Shown piece by piece: positions 37,309 to 47,944 of a stretch of DNA of 64,000 nucleotides. The first letter of the stretch is position 1; each line of letters begins with the position of its first letter. The DNA comes from Pseudomonadota bacterium (GTDB lineage Bacteria; Pseudomonadota; Gammaproteobacteria; Xanthomonadales; Xanthomonadaceae), in contig JAFEBW010000043.1 in the NCBI GenBank assembly GCA_018242445.1, positions 1-64,000 of the forward strand, read 5' to 3'. The notes under the pieces were generated by a model, which saw only the letters and a list, made by a program, of their open reading frames with translations, did not search any database and was not told the DNA's origin. The translations under genes were made by a program, and so were the position numbers.

Positions 37309-39414
37309 GTGGCAAAAGTGACCAAGACATTCCAGTTCGGCCGGCACCAGTTCACCCTCGAGACCGGCGAAATCGCCCGCCAGGCAGGCGGTGCGGTGAT
37401 GGTGAAGGTGGACGGCACCGTGGTGCTGGTGTCCGCCGTCGCCGCCAAGAGCGCGCGCGAAGGCCAGGACTTCTTCCCGCTCACCGTGGACTATCAGGAG
37501 AAGTTCTACGCCGGCGGCCGCATCCCCGGCGGCTTCTTCAAGCGTGAAGGCCGCCCGACCGAGAAGGAAACCCTGATCTCGCGCCTGATCGATCGCCCGA
37601 TCCGCCCGCTGTTCCCCGAGGACTACAAGAACGAAGTGCAGATCATCGCCACCGTTCTGTCGCTCAACCCCGAGGTCGATGGCGACATCCCGGCGCTGAT
37701 CGGCGCTTCGGCAGCGCTGTCGCTGTGCGGCATCCCGTTCGCCGGCCCGATCGCGGCTGCGAAGGTCGGCTACAAGGATGGCCAGTACATCCTCAACCCG
37801 ACCGCCAGCGAGTTGAAGGACTCCAAGCTCGAACTCGTCGTCGCCGGTACCGCGGGTGCCGTGCTGATGGTCGAGTCGGAGGCGAAGGAACTCTCCGAGG
37901 ACGTGATGCTCGGCGCGGTGATGTTCGGCCATCGCGAGTTGCAGGCCGCGATCCGCGCGATCAACGAACTGACCGTCGCCGCCAACACTCCGGCATCCAC
38001 GTGGGTCGCTCCGGCGAAGAACGAGGCGATGATCGGCGCGCTCAAGGGCGCGCTCGGCGGCAAGCTCGCGCAGGCCTTCCAGATCCGCGACAAGCTGCAG
38101 CGCCGCGACGCCATCGCCGCGCTGAAGAAGGAGACGCTGGAAGCGCTCAAGGGTCAGGCTGAAGCTTCTGGTTGGGCTGCCGGCGAGATGGCCAAGGAGT
38201 TCGGCGATCTGGAATACCGCACCCTGCGCGATGCCGTGCTCGAGACCAAGGTGCGCATCGACGGCCGCGCGCTCGACACCATCCGCCCGATCAGCGTGCA
38301 GGTCGGCGTGTTGCCGCGCACCCACGGCTCGGCCCTGTTCACCCGCGGCGAGACGCAGGCGCTGGTGGTCACCACGCTGGGCACCGCACGCGACGGCCAG
38401 ATCATCGACGCCGTCTCGGGCGAGTACAAGGATCACTTCCTGTTCCACTACAACTTCCCGCCGTACTCGGTGGGCGAGTGCGGCCGCTTCGGCGCGCCCA
38501 AGCGCCGCGAGATCGGGCATGGCCGCCTGGCCAAGCGCGGCGTGCAGGCCGTCATGCCGACGATGGAAGCCTTCCCGTACACCATCCGCACGGTTTCGGA
38601 GATCACCGAATCGAATGGTTCGTCGTCGATGGCCTCGGTCTGCGGTTCCTCGCTGGCGATGATGGACGCGGGCATCCCGCTGAAGTCGCCGGTCGCGGGC
38701 ATCGCGATGGGCCTGGTGAAGGAAGGCGAGCGCTTCGTGGTGCTCTCCGACATCCTCGGCGACGAGGATCATCTGGGCGACATGGACTTCAAGGTCGCCG
38801 GCACCGCGGGCGGCATCAGCGCCTTGCAGATGGACATCAAGATCGATGGCATCACCGAGGAGATCATGAAGGTGGCGCTCGCGCAGGCCAAGGCCGGCCG
38901 CATCCACATCCTCGGCGAGATGGCCAAGGGCCTGTCCGCGCCGCGCCCGGAGATGAGCGAGTTCGCGCCGCGCCTGATCACCATGAAGATCCACCCGGAC
39001 AAGATCCGCGAAGTGATCGGCAAGGGCGGCTCGGTGATCCAGGCGATCACCAAGGAAACCGGCACCCAGATCGACATCCAGGACGACGGCACCATCGTCA
39101 TCGCCTCGGTCAACGCCAGCGCCGGGCAAGCCGCGAAGGCGCGCATCGAGCAGATCACCTCCGACGTCGAGCCGGGCCGCGTCTATGAAGGCAAGGTCGC
39201 CAAGATCATGGACTTCGGCGCGTTCGTCACGATCGCTCCCGGCAAGGACGGCCTCGTGCACGTCTCGCAGATCTCCAACGAGCGCGTCGAGAAGGTCTCC
39301 GACAAGCTCAAGGAAGGCGACATCGTGAAGGTCAAGGTGCTGGAAGTCGACAAGCAGGGCCGCATCCGCCTGTCGATGAAGGCGCTGCACGAAGGCGAGG
39401 CGGTCGGCGCGTAA
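37309..39414 (+). CDS. pnp: Polyribonucleotide nucleotidyltransferase (PNPase)
   Basis: The 701-aa enzyme has two RNase PH cores ([27 protein letters not shown] and the C-terminal core with [20 protein letters not shown]). KH ([17 protein letters not shown]) and S1 ([17 protein letters not shown]) domains follow. It degrades RNA 3'-5' by phosphorolysis and is a degradosome component. A GTG at 37309 preceded by AGGA is chosen because it gives the canonical start; longer in-frame starts read through an unconserved leader. Confidence 0.97.
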   Translation: MAKVTKTFQFGRHQFTLETGEIARQAGGAVMVKVDGTVVLVSAVAAKSAREGQDFFPLTVDYQEKFYAGGRIPGGFFKREGRPTEKETLISRLIDRPIRPLFPEDYKNEVQIIATVLSLNPEVDGDIPALIGASAALSLCGIPFAGPIAAAKVGYKDGQYILNPTASELKDSKLELVVAGTAGAVLMVESEAKELSEDVMLGAVMFGHRELQAAIRAINELTVAANTPASTWVAPAKNEAMIGALKGALGGKLAQAFQIRDKLQRRDAIAALKKETLEALKGQAEASGWAAGEMAKEFGDLEYRTLRDAVLETKVRIDGRALDTIRPISVQVGVLPRTHGSALFTRGETQALVVTTLGTARDGQIIDAVSGEYKDHFLFHYNFPPYSVGECGRFGAPKRREIGHGRLAKRGVQAVMPTMEAFPYTIRTVSEITESNGSSSMASVCGSSLAMMDAGIPLKSPVAGIAMGLVKEGERFVVLSDILGDEDHLGDMDFKVAGTAGGISALQMDIKIDGITEEIMKVALAQAKAGRIHILGEMAKGLSAPRPEMSEFAPRLITMKIHPDKIREVIGKGGSVIQAITKETGTQIDIQDDGTIVIASVNASAGQAAKARIEQITSDVEPGRVYEGKVAKIMDFGAFVTIAPGKDGLVHVSQISNERVEKVSDKLKEGDIVKVKVLEVDKQGRIRLSMKALHEGEAVGA

Positions 39415-39446
39415 GTACCGGCGCACCACCATCGTCGCAACAGGAG

Positions 39447-39471
39447 AAAGCGGGCCTTGCGCCCGCTTTTT
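39447..39471 (+). terminator. Terminator after pnp
   Basis: AAAGCGGGC (39447-39455) and GCCCGCTTT (39461-39469) with a CTTGC loop, followed by TT to give a TTTTT run. It lies 33 nt after the pnp stop. Confidence 0.87.
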
Positions 39472-39545
39472 CGTGTCCGCTCCAATCGGCGACAATGGCC
39501 GCTTCAACGATGATGGCTGCATCGACGGCCGTGAGGAGTGATCGC

Positions 39546-40232
39546 ATGGAACTGCAAGGCAAGCGCATCGCCGTCACCGGCGCGTTCGGCGCGCTCGGCG
39601 CCGCGGTGGTGCAGGCGCTGATCGCCGATGGCGCGCGAGTGGCGGGGATCGACCGTGCGCCTGCGCCGACGAACGACACCGGCGCGAAGAACTTCGGCGG
39701 CGTCGACCTGGCCGATGCGCAGGCCGCGAAGACCGCGATCGATGCGGCCGCGCGCGCACTCGGCGGGCTCGACGGCCTGGTCAACATCGCCGGCACCTTC
39801 CGCTGGGAAACCCTCGTCGATGGCAGCGCGGACACCTGGGATCTGCTGTACCGGATCAACCTGCGCACCGCGGTCGCCGCCAGTCAGGCCGCGATCCCGC
39901 ACCTCGTCGCATCCGGCGCCGGGCGCATCGTCAACATCGGCGCAGCGGCATCCGCCAAGGCCGGTGCCGGCATGGGCGCTTACGCGGCGTCGAAGGCCGG
40001 CGTGGCGCGCCTGACCGAGGCGCTGGCGGAAGAATTGAAGGATCGCGGCGTCACCGTCAACGCGGTGCTGCCGAGCATCATCGACACCGCCGCCAACCGC
40101 GCCGACATGCCGAAGTCCGACTTCTCGCGCTGGGTCGCACCGGCGCAACTGGCCGGGGTGATCGCCTTCCTGCTTTCCGACGCGGCCAGCGTGGTGACCG
40201 GCGCGCTGTTGCCGGTGATGGGGCGGGTGTGA
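39546..40232 (+). CDS. Short-chain dehydrogenase/reductase
   Basis: The 228-aa classical SDR has the nucleotide-binding TGAFGALGAAVV, an NIAG motif (LVNIAGTF) and the catalytic YAASK. A second Ser upstream in IVNIGAAAS is replaced by Ala/Ser-rich sequence. NAD(P)-dependent oxidoreduction is expected; the substrate is unknown. The start at 39546 is the ATG nearest the Rossmann core. The convergent GNAT gene begins 1 nt beyond its stop. Confidence 0.83.
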   Translation: MELQGKRIAVTGAFGALGAAVVQALIADGARVAGIDRAPAPTNDTGAKNFGGVDLADAQAAKTAIDAAARALGGLDGLVNIAGTFRWETLVDGSADTWDLLYRINLRTAVAASQAAIPHLVASGAGRIVNIGAAASAKAGAGMGAYAASKAGVARLTEALAEELKDRGVTVNAVLPSIIDTAANRADMPKSDFSRWVAPAQLAGVIAFLLSDAASVVTGALLPVMGRV

Positions 40233-40233
40233 A

Positions 40234-40722
40234 CTACAGATCCAGTAGATAAAACACGTCGCAACCGTGATGGCCGGTGTCGCCCATCGCGGCGTCGATG
40301 CGTTGGAAGCCCACGCGCTCGTACAGACGCATCGCCGCATCCATCCCGCGCAGGGTTTCGAGGTAGCAGCGCTGGAATCCCTGCAGGCGCGCGGCATCGA
40401 GGCAGTGTTCCATCAGTGCCGCACCGGCGCCGAGCCCGCGCAGCGCGGGCAGGAAGTACATCTTGCGCAGTTCGCACACGTCCTCGTCGCCGCCGGCTAG
40501 CGGGGCTACACCGCCGCCGCCCTGCACCACGCCATCCACCTCGACCACGAAGTACGCGCAGCGCGGCGCGCTGTAGGCGCGGTGCATGAAATCCACTTCC
40601 GGATCGTTGATCGCGAAGCCCTCGCCGCAGGCACCGAATTCCGGCATCACGCTGCGGATGATCGCCGCGACGACGGTATCGTCCTCGCGGTGGATCGGAC
40701 GGATGTAGAAGGTTGCGTGCAT
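40234..40722 (-). CDS. GNAT family N-acetyltransferase
   Basis: The 162-aa protein has acetyl-CoA binding features ELRKMYFLPALRGLGAGAALMEHCLDAARLQG and a C-terminal YERVGFQRIDAAMG. It is typical of small-molecule or amino-acid acetyltransferases; substrate unknown. It lies 48 nt downstream of the HMG-CoA lyase gene on the same strand and may be the last gene of that operon. Confidence 0.82.
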   Translation of the reverse strand: MHATFYIRPIHREDDTVVAAIIRSVMPEFGACGEGFAINDPEVDFMHRAYSAPRCAYFVVEVDGVVQGGGGVAPLAGGDEDVCELRKMYFLPALRGLGAGAALMEHCLDAARLQGFQRCYLETLRGMDAAMRLYERVGFQRIDAAMGDTGHHGCDVFYLLDL

Positions 40723-40770
40723 GTCATGTGGGCCGTGGGTGATGCATTGTGGTCACGCCGCGTGCGTGCA

Positions 40771-41670
40771 TCATCCGCCCATCCGCGCGCGGGTGACGCG
40801 GCTGGCGGTGTCCTTGTGCAATTGCTGCGCCAGCCACGCGCCGGTTTCGACGAGATTGTCGAGGTCGATGCCGGTACGCACGCCCAGCCCGTGCAGCATG
40901 TACACCACATCTTCGCTCGCGACATTGCCCGTGGCGCCTTTCGCATACGGGCAGCCGCCGGTGCCGGAGACCGCCGAGTCGATCACGCTAACGCCTTCTT
41001 CAAGACAGGCGAGGATGTTCGCCAGCGCCTGCCCGTAGGTGTCGTGGAAATGCACCGCCAATGCCGCCATCGGAACCTCGCCGGCGACCGCCTTCAGCAT
41101 CGCTTTCGCCTTGCCCGGCGTGCCCACGCCGATGGTGTCGCCCAGCGAGATCTCGTGGCAGCCCAGATCGTGCAGGCGCTTGGCCACGCGCACCACGTCG
41201 GCCAGCGGCACCTCGCCCTGGTACGGGCAGCCGAGCACGGTGGAGACGTAGCCGCGCACCTTCACGCCATCTTCCTTCGCCCGTGCCAGCACCGGTTCGA
41301 AGCGGGCGATGGATTCGTCGATGGTGGCGTTGATGTTCTTGCGGTTGAACGCTTCCGAGGCCGCCGAGAACACCGCGACTTCGCTGGCACCGACCGCACG
41401 CGCGCGCGCGTAACCCTGCTCGTTGGGCACCAGCACCGGGTAACTCACGCCGGGTTTTTTCGCGATGCCGGCGAACACCTCGGCGGCGTCGGCCAGTTGC
41501 GGCACCCACTTGGGGCTGACGAAGCTGGTGGCTTCGATGCTTTGCAATCCGGTCGCGGTGAGGCGGTCGATCAGCTCGATCTTCACGCTCGCCGGCAGCA
41601 AGGTTTTTTCGTTCTGCAAGCCGTCGCGCGCGCCGACTTCGACGATGCGGACATGGCTGGGCATGCTCAT
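40771..41670 (-). CDS. mvaB: Hydroxymethylglutaryl-CoA lyase
   Basis: The 299-aa TIM-barrel enzyme starts with VRIVEVGARDGLQNEKTLLP. It has LGDTIGVGTPGKAKAML, HFHDTYGQALANI and the signature catalytic-cysteine loop VSGTGGCPYAKGATGNVASED. It cleaves HMG-CoA to acetyl-CoA and acetoacetate, the final step of leucine breakdown (called liuE in Pseudomonas). It overlaps the upstream lipoprotein gene by 4 nt. Confidence 0.95.
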   Translation of the reverse strand: MSMPSHVRIVEVGARDGLQNEKTLLPASVKIELIDRLTATGLQSIEATSFVSPKWVPQLADAAEVFAGIAKKPGVSYPVLVPNEQGYARARAVGASEVAVFSAASEAFNRKNINATIDESIARFEPVLARAKEDGVKVRGYVSTVLGCPYQGEVPLADVVRVAKRLHDLGCHEISLGDTIGVGTPGKAKAMLKAVAGEVPMAALAVHFHDTYGQALANILACLEEGVSVIDSAVSGTGGCPYAKGATGNVASEDVVYMLHGLGVRTGIDLDNLVETGAWLAQQLHKDTASRVTRARMGG

Positions 41671-42443
41671 GGCGCTGCCTCCGCTGTGCTTTCCGCAGGC
41701 GCGGCGCGGAACTGGTAGGTGGGCGTGACCGAGAACACGATGGTGGCACGGAACTGCTCGGGCGTGAGCGCACCGTCGATGCGCACCGAGGTTCTGGCGA
41801 TGCTCCGATGATCGTCGATCCCGTAAACGTGGCGGGTGATCGTGGCCGCGACGGGCGCACCCAGCAGGCGGCGCGCGGTGGCGTCGGCATCGACCTCGAA
41901 GAAGCGCAAGCCCTTGGCATCCACGCGGTAGCGCAACAGCAGGTAATCCTTCGTGCGCGCTTCGTCGGGCTTGCTGGGGATGGATGCCGATGGCGCGGTT
42001 GATGCAGCCGTCGGTGCCGATGACGACGCGTTTGCCGTTACGGCGGGTGACGATGTGGGCGAGGCGGCATTCGGTGTGGCGGACGCTGCGGCGCTAGCCG
42101 CTTGCGCGCCCGTCGCCTCCGGCGGCAAGTCGGCGGTGTCGATCCACGCGTAGTCGTTGCCGGCGTCGTGACCCACATGCAGGGCCAGCGGGCCGACGAG
42201 GTGCATGCCGTCCTCGTCGCGTCCGGTGAGGACGACGCGGCAGGACGAATCGATGCGGATGTCCATCGTGCCGTCGCCATCGCGCGGCTGCGTAGCCTGC
42301 AACCAATGCCCGACAAGCCGAGCATCGCAGGCCGCTTCGGCCAGCGGCGGTTGCGCGAAGGTGGAGATGTCGCAACCGCCGAGCGTTGCGACGAGAGCCA
42401 GCGCGATGGCGCCAGCGAGGATCGGAATGACAGGACGCGGCAC
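41667..42443 (-). CDS. Lipoprotein of unknown function within the liu operon
   Basis: The 258-aa protein has a signal peptide with lipobox LGGC (around residue 24). An N-terminal conserved part (DARLVGHWLQATQP, DSSCRVVLTGRDEDGMHLVGPLALHVG) follows, then a low-complexity Ala/Ser/Pro/Thr linker from about residue 112 to 150. A C-terminal domain contains DYLLLRYRVDAKGLRFFEVD. Its role is unknown. It lies 3 nt after the carboxylase gene and overlaps mvaB, so it is firmly in the operon. Confidence 0.72.
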   Translation of the reverse strand: MPRPVIPILAGAIALALVATLGGCDISTFAQPPLAEAACDARLVGHWLQATQPRDGDGTMDIRIDSSCRVVLTGRDEDGMHLVGPLALHVGHDAGNDYAWIDTADLPPEATGAQAASAAASATPNAASPTSSPAVTANASSSAPTAASTAPSASIPSKPDEARTKDYLLLRYRVDAKGLRFFEVDADATARRLLGAPVAATITRHVYGIDDHRSIARTSVRIDGALTPEQFRATIVFSVTPTYQFRAAPAESTAEAAP

Positions 42444-42446
42444 GGT

Positions 42447-44444
<1,998 letters not shown>

Positions 44445-44451
44445 GCCGTCC

Positions 44452-45273
44452 TCAGATGTCCGGGAGGGAAGGCGCTGCGGCGCGCTGGATCCAGCCGGGC
44501 TTGCGCTTGTCGAGGAACGCGCTCAGTCCATCCTGCCCCTCGGGCGACACGCGCAGGCGGGCGATCAGGTCGGCGTTGGCGGCATCCACCACGGCGGCAT
44601 CACCCGGGACGGCCATCCGCCGTGCCAGCAGCTTGGCTTCCTTCACGGCGACGGGGCCGTTCTTCAGCAGCAGGTCGCACTGGTGCTGCACGTGGGTATC
44701 CAGCGCTTGCGGGCTGGATACCTCGTGGATCAGGCCGATGCGGCAGGCTTCGCCGGCCTTGAACGTTTCGGCGGTCTGGAACCAGCGCCGCGCCTGGCGC
44801 ACGCCGATGGCCGCGATCACGTAGGGCGAGATCACCGCCGGGACGAGGCCGAGCTTGACCTCGCTCAGGCCGAAGATCGCCGTCTCCGAGGCGATGGCGA
44901 TGTCGCAGCAGGCCACCAGCCCCACGCCGCCGCCGAAAGCCGCGCCGTTGACGCGGGCGATGGTGGGTTTCGAGAGCCCGTCGAGGATGCGCATCAGCCG
45001 TGCGAGACGCAGCGCATCGGCGCGATTTTCCTCGGCGCTGGCCTGCGCCATGCGCCGCATCCAGTTCAAGTCCGCGCCGGCCGAGAAGCTGTGGCCGCTG
45101 CCGGTGAGCACGACCACGCGCGCGTCGGCATCGGCGTCGATGCTTTCCAGCGTCGCGGTCAGCTCGGCGATGAGGGTGTCGTCGAAGGCGTTGTGCACGT
45201 CGGGTCGTGCGAGCGCGATGCGGACGACGCCGGACTCGCGTTCCACGCCGAGCGTGGTCGGGGCAGGGGGCAT
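44452..45273 (-). CDS. liuC: Methylglutaconyl-CoA hydratase / enoyl-CoA hydratase family
   Basis: The 273-aa crotonase-fold enzyme has GHSFSAGADLNWMRR, NGAAFGGGVGLVACCDIAIA and LGLVPAVISPYV. The two glycine-rich oxyanion segments and a glutamate-type active-site region are present. Gene context (before liuD and mvaB) supports hydration of 3-methylglutaconyl-CoA. The ATG at 45273 matches the family N-terminus; longer in-frame starts lie upstream. It is the first visible gene of this operon. Confidence 0.86.
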   Translation of the reverse strand: MPPAPTTLGVERESGVVRIALARPDVHNAFDDTLIAELTATLESIDADADARVVVLTGSGHSFSAGADLNWMRRMAQASAEENRADALRLARLMRILDGLSKPTIARVNGAAFGGGVGLVACCDIAIASETAIFGLSEVKLGLVPAVISPYVIAAIGVRQARRWFQTAETFKAGEACRIGLIHEVSSPQALDTHVQHQCDLLLKNGPVAVKEAKLLARRMAVPGDAAVVDAANADLIARLRVSPEGQDGLSAFLDKRKPGWIQRAAAPSLPDI

Positions 45274-45381
45274 GAAGGTCACCGTGGATGGATCGCCCAT
45301 CGTAACCGTGAACGCGGGCAACGTCGCGCGGCATGGACGGACGATGGTCATTCGATCGGCGAACGAAGCCGAGCAGAGTGC

Positions 45382-45409
45382 TTGCAAATTGAATGCGAAG
45401 CATTATCAT
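45382..45409 (+). promoter_or_regulatory. Promoter with Fur-like box upstream of the FTR1 gene
   Basis: TTGCAA at 45382-45387 and TATCAT at 45404-45409 with a 16-nt spacer form a sigma-70 promoter. The overlapping 15-mer TGCGAAGCATTATCA (45394-45408), read on the reverse strand, matches the 7-1-7 Fur consensus TGATAATnATTATCA at 11 of 14 defined positions, one half perfect. This places the downstream genes under probable iron repression. Confidence 0.62.
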
Positions 45410-45468
45410 TTACTGGAACGGCGGCCTCGCCCGTCCGTCTGCAATCACTTTCACGCAAGGATCGTTCC

Positions 45469-46311
45469 ATGTTCGCAAGCCTGCTGCTGGTGTTCCGCGA
45501 GGTGCTGGAGGCCGCGCTCGTGGTCGGCATCGTCGCGGCGGCGACGCGCGGGGTTGCCACACGGGGGCGCTGGATCGGCGGCGGCATCGCGCTGGGCGTG
45601 GCCGGCGCAACGGTGTTGGCGCTGTGCGCCGGGCGGCTGGCCGATGCGCTGAGCGGGTCGGGGCAGGAATGGTTCAACGCCGGCGTGCTGCTGACCGCGG
45701 TGGCGATGCTCGGCTGGCATGTGATCTGGATGTCGCGACACGGGCGCGAGCTGGCGGCGCAGATGCAGGCGGTCGGCCGCGAGGTCACCTCCGGCGCGCG
45801 GCCGATGACCGCGTTGATGACCGTGGTCGCCATCGCCGTGCTGCGCGAAGGCTCGGAGATCGTGCTGTTCGGCTACGGCTTGTTCGCCAGCGGATCGTCG
45901 GGCGCGGCGCTGCTGGTCGGCGGCGCGCTGGGCCTGCTCGCCGGCGTCGGCCTCGGCGTGGGCATCTACCGCGGCTTGCTGAAGATTCCCGTCAAATACT
46001 TCTTCAACGCGACCAACGGCCTGCTGGTGCTGCTGGCCGCCGGCATGGCCGGCAACGCGGCCGGCTTCCTGATCCAGGCCAATGCCTTGCAGCGCTGGAG
46101 CACGCCACTGTGGAGCACCGACTGGCTGCTGCGCGACGACTCCACGGTCGGCCGCGCCCTGCATGTGCTGACCGGCTACACATCGCAGCCGACCGGCATG
46201 CAGTTGCTGTTCTACGCCGTCACCCTCGTCGTGCTGGTGGCCGCGATGCGGCTGGTGGCGCGGACTGCGCCGTCGCCGCACGCAGGCAAGGTTGCGTCGG
46301 CACCGGCCTGA
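45469..46311 (+). CDS. FTR1-family iron permease
   Basis: The 280-aa polytopic protein has the two REXXE-type iron motifs of FTR1/EfeU: REVLE at 10-14 and REGSE at 126-130, each in a hydrophobic helix. It imports ferric or ferrous iron, usually coupled to a periplasmic oxidase or carrier. It sits behind a Fur-like operator and is followed by a cupredoxin gene, as in ftr/efe systems. No EfeB or EfeO large protein is present. Confidence 0.88.
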   Translation: MFASLLLVFREVLEAALVVGIVAAATRGVATRGRWIGGGIALGVAGATVLALCAGRLADALSGSGQEWFNAGVLLTAVAMLGWHVIWMSRHGRELAAQMQAVGREVTSGARPMTALMTVVAIAVLREGSEIVLFGYGLFASGSSGAALLVGGALGLLAGVGLGVGIYRGLLKIPVKYFFNATNGLLVLLAAGMAGNAAGFLIQANALQRWSTPLWSTDWLLRDDSTVGRALHVLTGYTSQPTGMQLLFYAVTLVVLVAAMRLVARTAPSPHAGKVASAPA

Positions 46312-46344
46312 GCCATTCCATCCCATCCCATCCTCGGAAACGCC

Positions 46345-46686
46345 ATGTCGCACCCGCAAATCCGCACCCCGCTCGTCGCCCTCCTGATCGCCCTCCTGCC
46401 CGGGGCCGCCCTCGCCGCCGACCTGCCGGAGTTCACCCTGACCCTGCAGAATCACCGCTACGTCCCCGCCGAGCTGACCATCCCGGCGAACACCAAGGTG
46501 AAGCTGATCGTGGTCAACAAGGATCCGACCGCCGAGGAGTTCGAGAGCCACGAACTCAATCGCGAAAAAGTCGTCGCCGGCGGCGCGTCCATCAACGTGT
46601 ACGTCGGGCCTTTGAAGCCCGGCCGCTATCCGTTCTTCGGCGATTTCAACCAGGCCACCGCGCAAGGCGTGCTGATCGCGCGCTAG
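46345..46686 (+). CDS. Periplasmic cupredoxin-domain protein (FtrB/EfeO-N type)
   Basis: The 113-aa protein has a signal peptide (LLIALLPGAALAAD) and a single cupredoxin-like domain with TLQNHRYVPAELTIPANTKVKLIVVNKDPTAEEFESHEL and GPLKPGRYPFFGDF. Similar domains accompany FTR1 permeases. A canonical copper site is incomplete (no C-x-H-x-M loop), so it may bind metal differently. It starts 33 nt after the permease. Confidence 0.8.
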   Translation: MSHPQIRTPLVALLIALLPGAALAADLPEFTLTLQNHRYVPAELTIPANTKVKLIVVNKDPTAEEFESHELNREKVVAGGASINVYVGPLKPGRYPFFGDFNQATAQGVLIAR

Positions 46687-46763
46687 CTGCTTCCAACCGT
46701 TCGTTCCAAGCCATCACGGGCCTCGACCGGGGCCTGAAGCCCTCCCATTGCCAAGGAAAACCC

Positions 46764-47513
46764 ATGTCGAATCCATCCCTGCGCCTGAGCCTGTTGTTCG
46801 CCACCCTGACTGCTGCCGGGCTCGCCGTTTGCGGGCAGGCCCGCGCCGGCGCGGCCGAGGTCGTCTATCAGCCGGTCGTCGAAAACGGCGAACTGGAATT
46901 CGAGTACCGCGGCGGCTGGCGTCAATACGCCGGCGGCCGCGAGGAGCACGGCAGCATCTTCGAGGTCGGCTACGGCATGAACGATCACTGGCTCAGCGAG
47001 ATCGAGCTGGAACAGTCTTTCGAGAACGGCGGGCCGAACCGGCTGGAATCGCTGGAATGGGAAAACGTCTTCGCCCTCACCGAACGCGGCAAATACTGGA
47101 TGGACTTCGGCATTTTCGCCGCCTACGAGCACACCTTCGACCCCGACGACCCGGACACGATCACCATCGGCCCGATGTTCATGAAGGACATCGGCCCGGT
47201 CACCGCCAACGTGAACCTGCTGTTCAAGCGCGAGGTGGGCCGCGGCGCGTCGCACGACACCGGCCTGGGCTATGCGTGGCAGGTGCGCTGGCACGGGCGG
47301 CCGTCGCTGGAATTCGGCGTGCAGGGGCTGGGAGACCTGGGCACCTTCGGTCATCTCGGGCGCGACTCCAGCCAGATCGCGGGGCCTGCGCTGTTCGGCG
47401 AGCGCCACATCGGCCGCAGCACGATCAAGTGGAATGCGGCGGTGCTGGCGGGGCTGGATCGAGCCGCGCCCAACGTGACCGTGCGCACGCAGATCGAGCT
47501 GGAGATGCACTGA
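46764..47513 (+). CDS. Outer-membrane beta-barrel protein near iron permease
   Basis: The 249-aa protein has a signal peptide (up to about residue 30) and alternating hydrophobic strands such as FEVGYGMNDHWLSEIELEQSF, MDFGIFAAYEHTF, TANVNLLFKREVG and FGVQGLGDLGTFG. It ends in an aromatic-poor strand IELEMH. This looks like a small barrel. Location after the FTR1 and cupredoxin genes suggests metal-related transport, but the function is inferred. Confidence 0.68.
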   Translation: MSNPSLRLSLLFATLTAAGLAVCGQARAGAAEVVYQPVVENGELEFEYRGGWRQYAGGREEHGSIFEVGYGMNDHWLSEIELEQSFENGGPNRLESLEWENVFALTERGKYWMDFGIFAAYEHTFDPDDPDTITIGPMFMKDIGPVTANVNLLFKREVGRGASHDTGLGYAWQVRWHGRPSLEFGVQGLGDLGTFGHLGRDSSQIAGPALFGERHIGRSTIKWNAAVLAGLDRAAPNVTVRTQIELEMH

Positions 47514-47695
47514 GCAGGGCGTTGAGGCTGCGCCAGTCGGGGTTGCTTCCCGGCAGCATCGATCCACGGCAAGGCCAGCACCCGCGCATCGCGCAGCGGG
47601 TGTGCCGACGCGCCGATCCTTGCCAGCCCGACAGGTCGGCACGAACCGGTGCGGCTGTGGCACAATGCAAACAGTTATCGTTGGGATTGCGATCC

Positions 47696-47944
47696 ATGTA
47701 TCTGGCTGGTGTCGCCATGGGGTCGGAAGCCGTGGTCGAGCAGGTGGAGGATGCGCATCCGGACGACCTCGTCGCGCGGCGCCTGCGCGATCTGGGCTTC
47801 GTGCCGGGTGAAATCGTGCGCCTGGTCGCCCGCGGGCCGCTGGGTGGCGACCCGCTGCTGTTCCAGATCGGCTGCACGCGCTTCGCCCTGCGCCGCGCCG
47901 AAGCCGCGCGTGTGCGGGTGCTGCCCGCGCCGGAGGCCGCGTGA
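47696..47944 (+). CDS. feoA: Ferrous iron transport protein A
   Basis: The 82-aa SH3-like protein has EAVVEQVEDAHPDDLVARRLRDLGFVPGEIVRLVARGPLGGDPLLFQIGCTRFALRRAEA, a textbook FeoA. It is needed for FeoB activity. The gene starts at an ATG in the 182-nt gap after the barrel gene and its stop overlaps the feoB GTG. A weak GATAA-containing half-site near 47670 may be a Fur site but is not convincing. Confidence 0.93.
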   Translation: MYLAGVAMGSEAVVEQVEDAHPDDLVARRLRDLGFVPGEIVRLVARGPLGGDPLLFQIGCTRFALRRAEAARVRVLPAPEAA

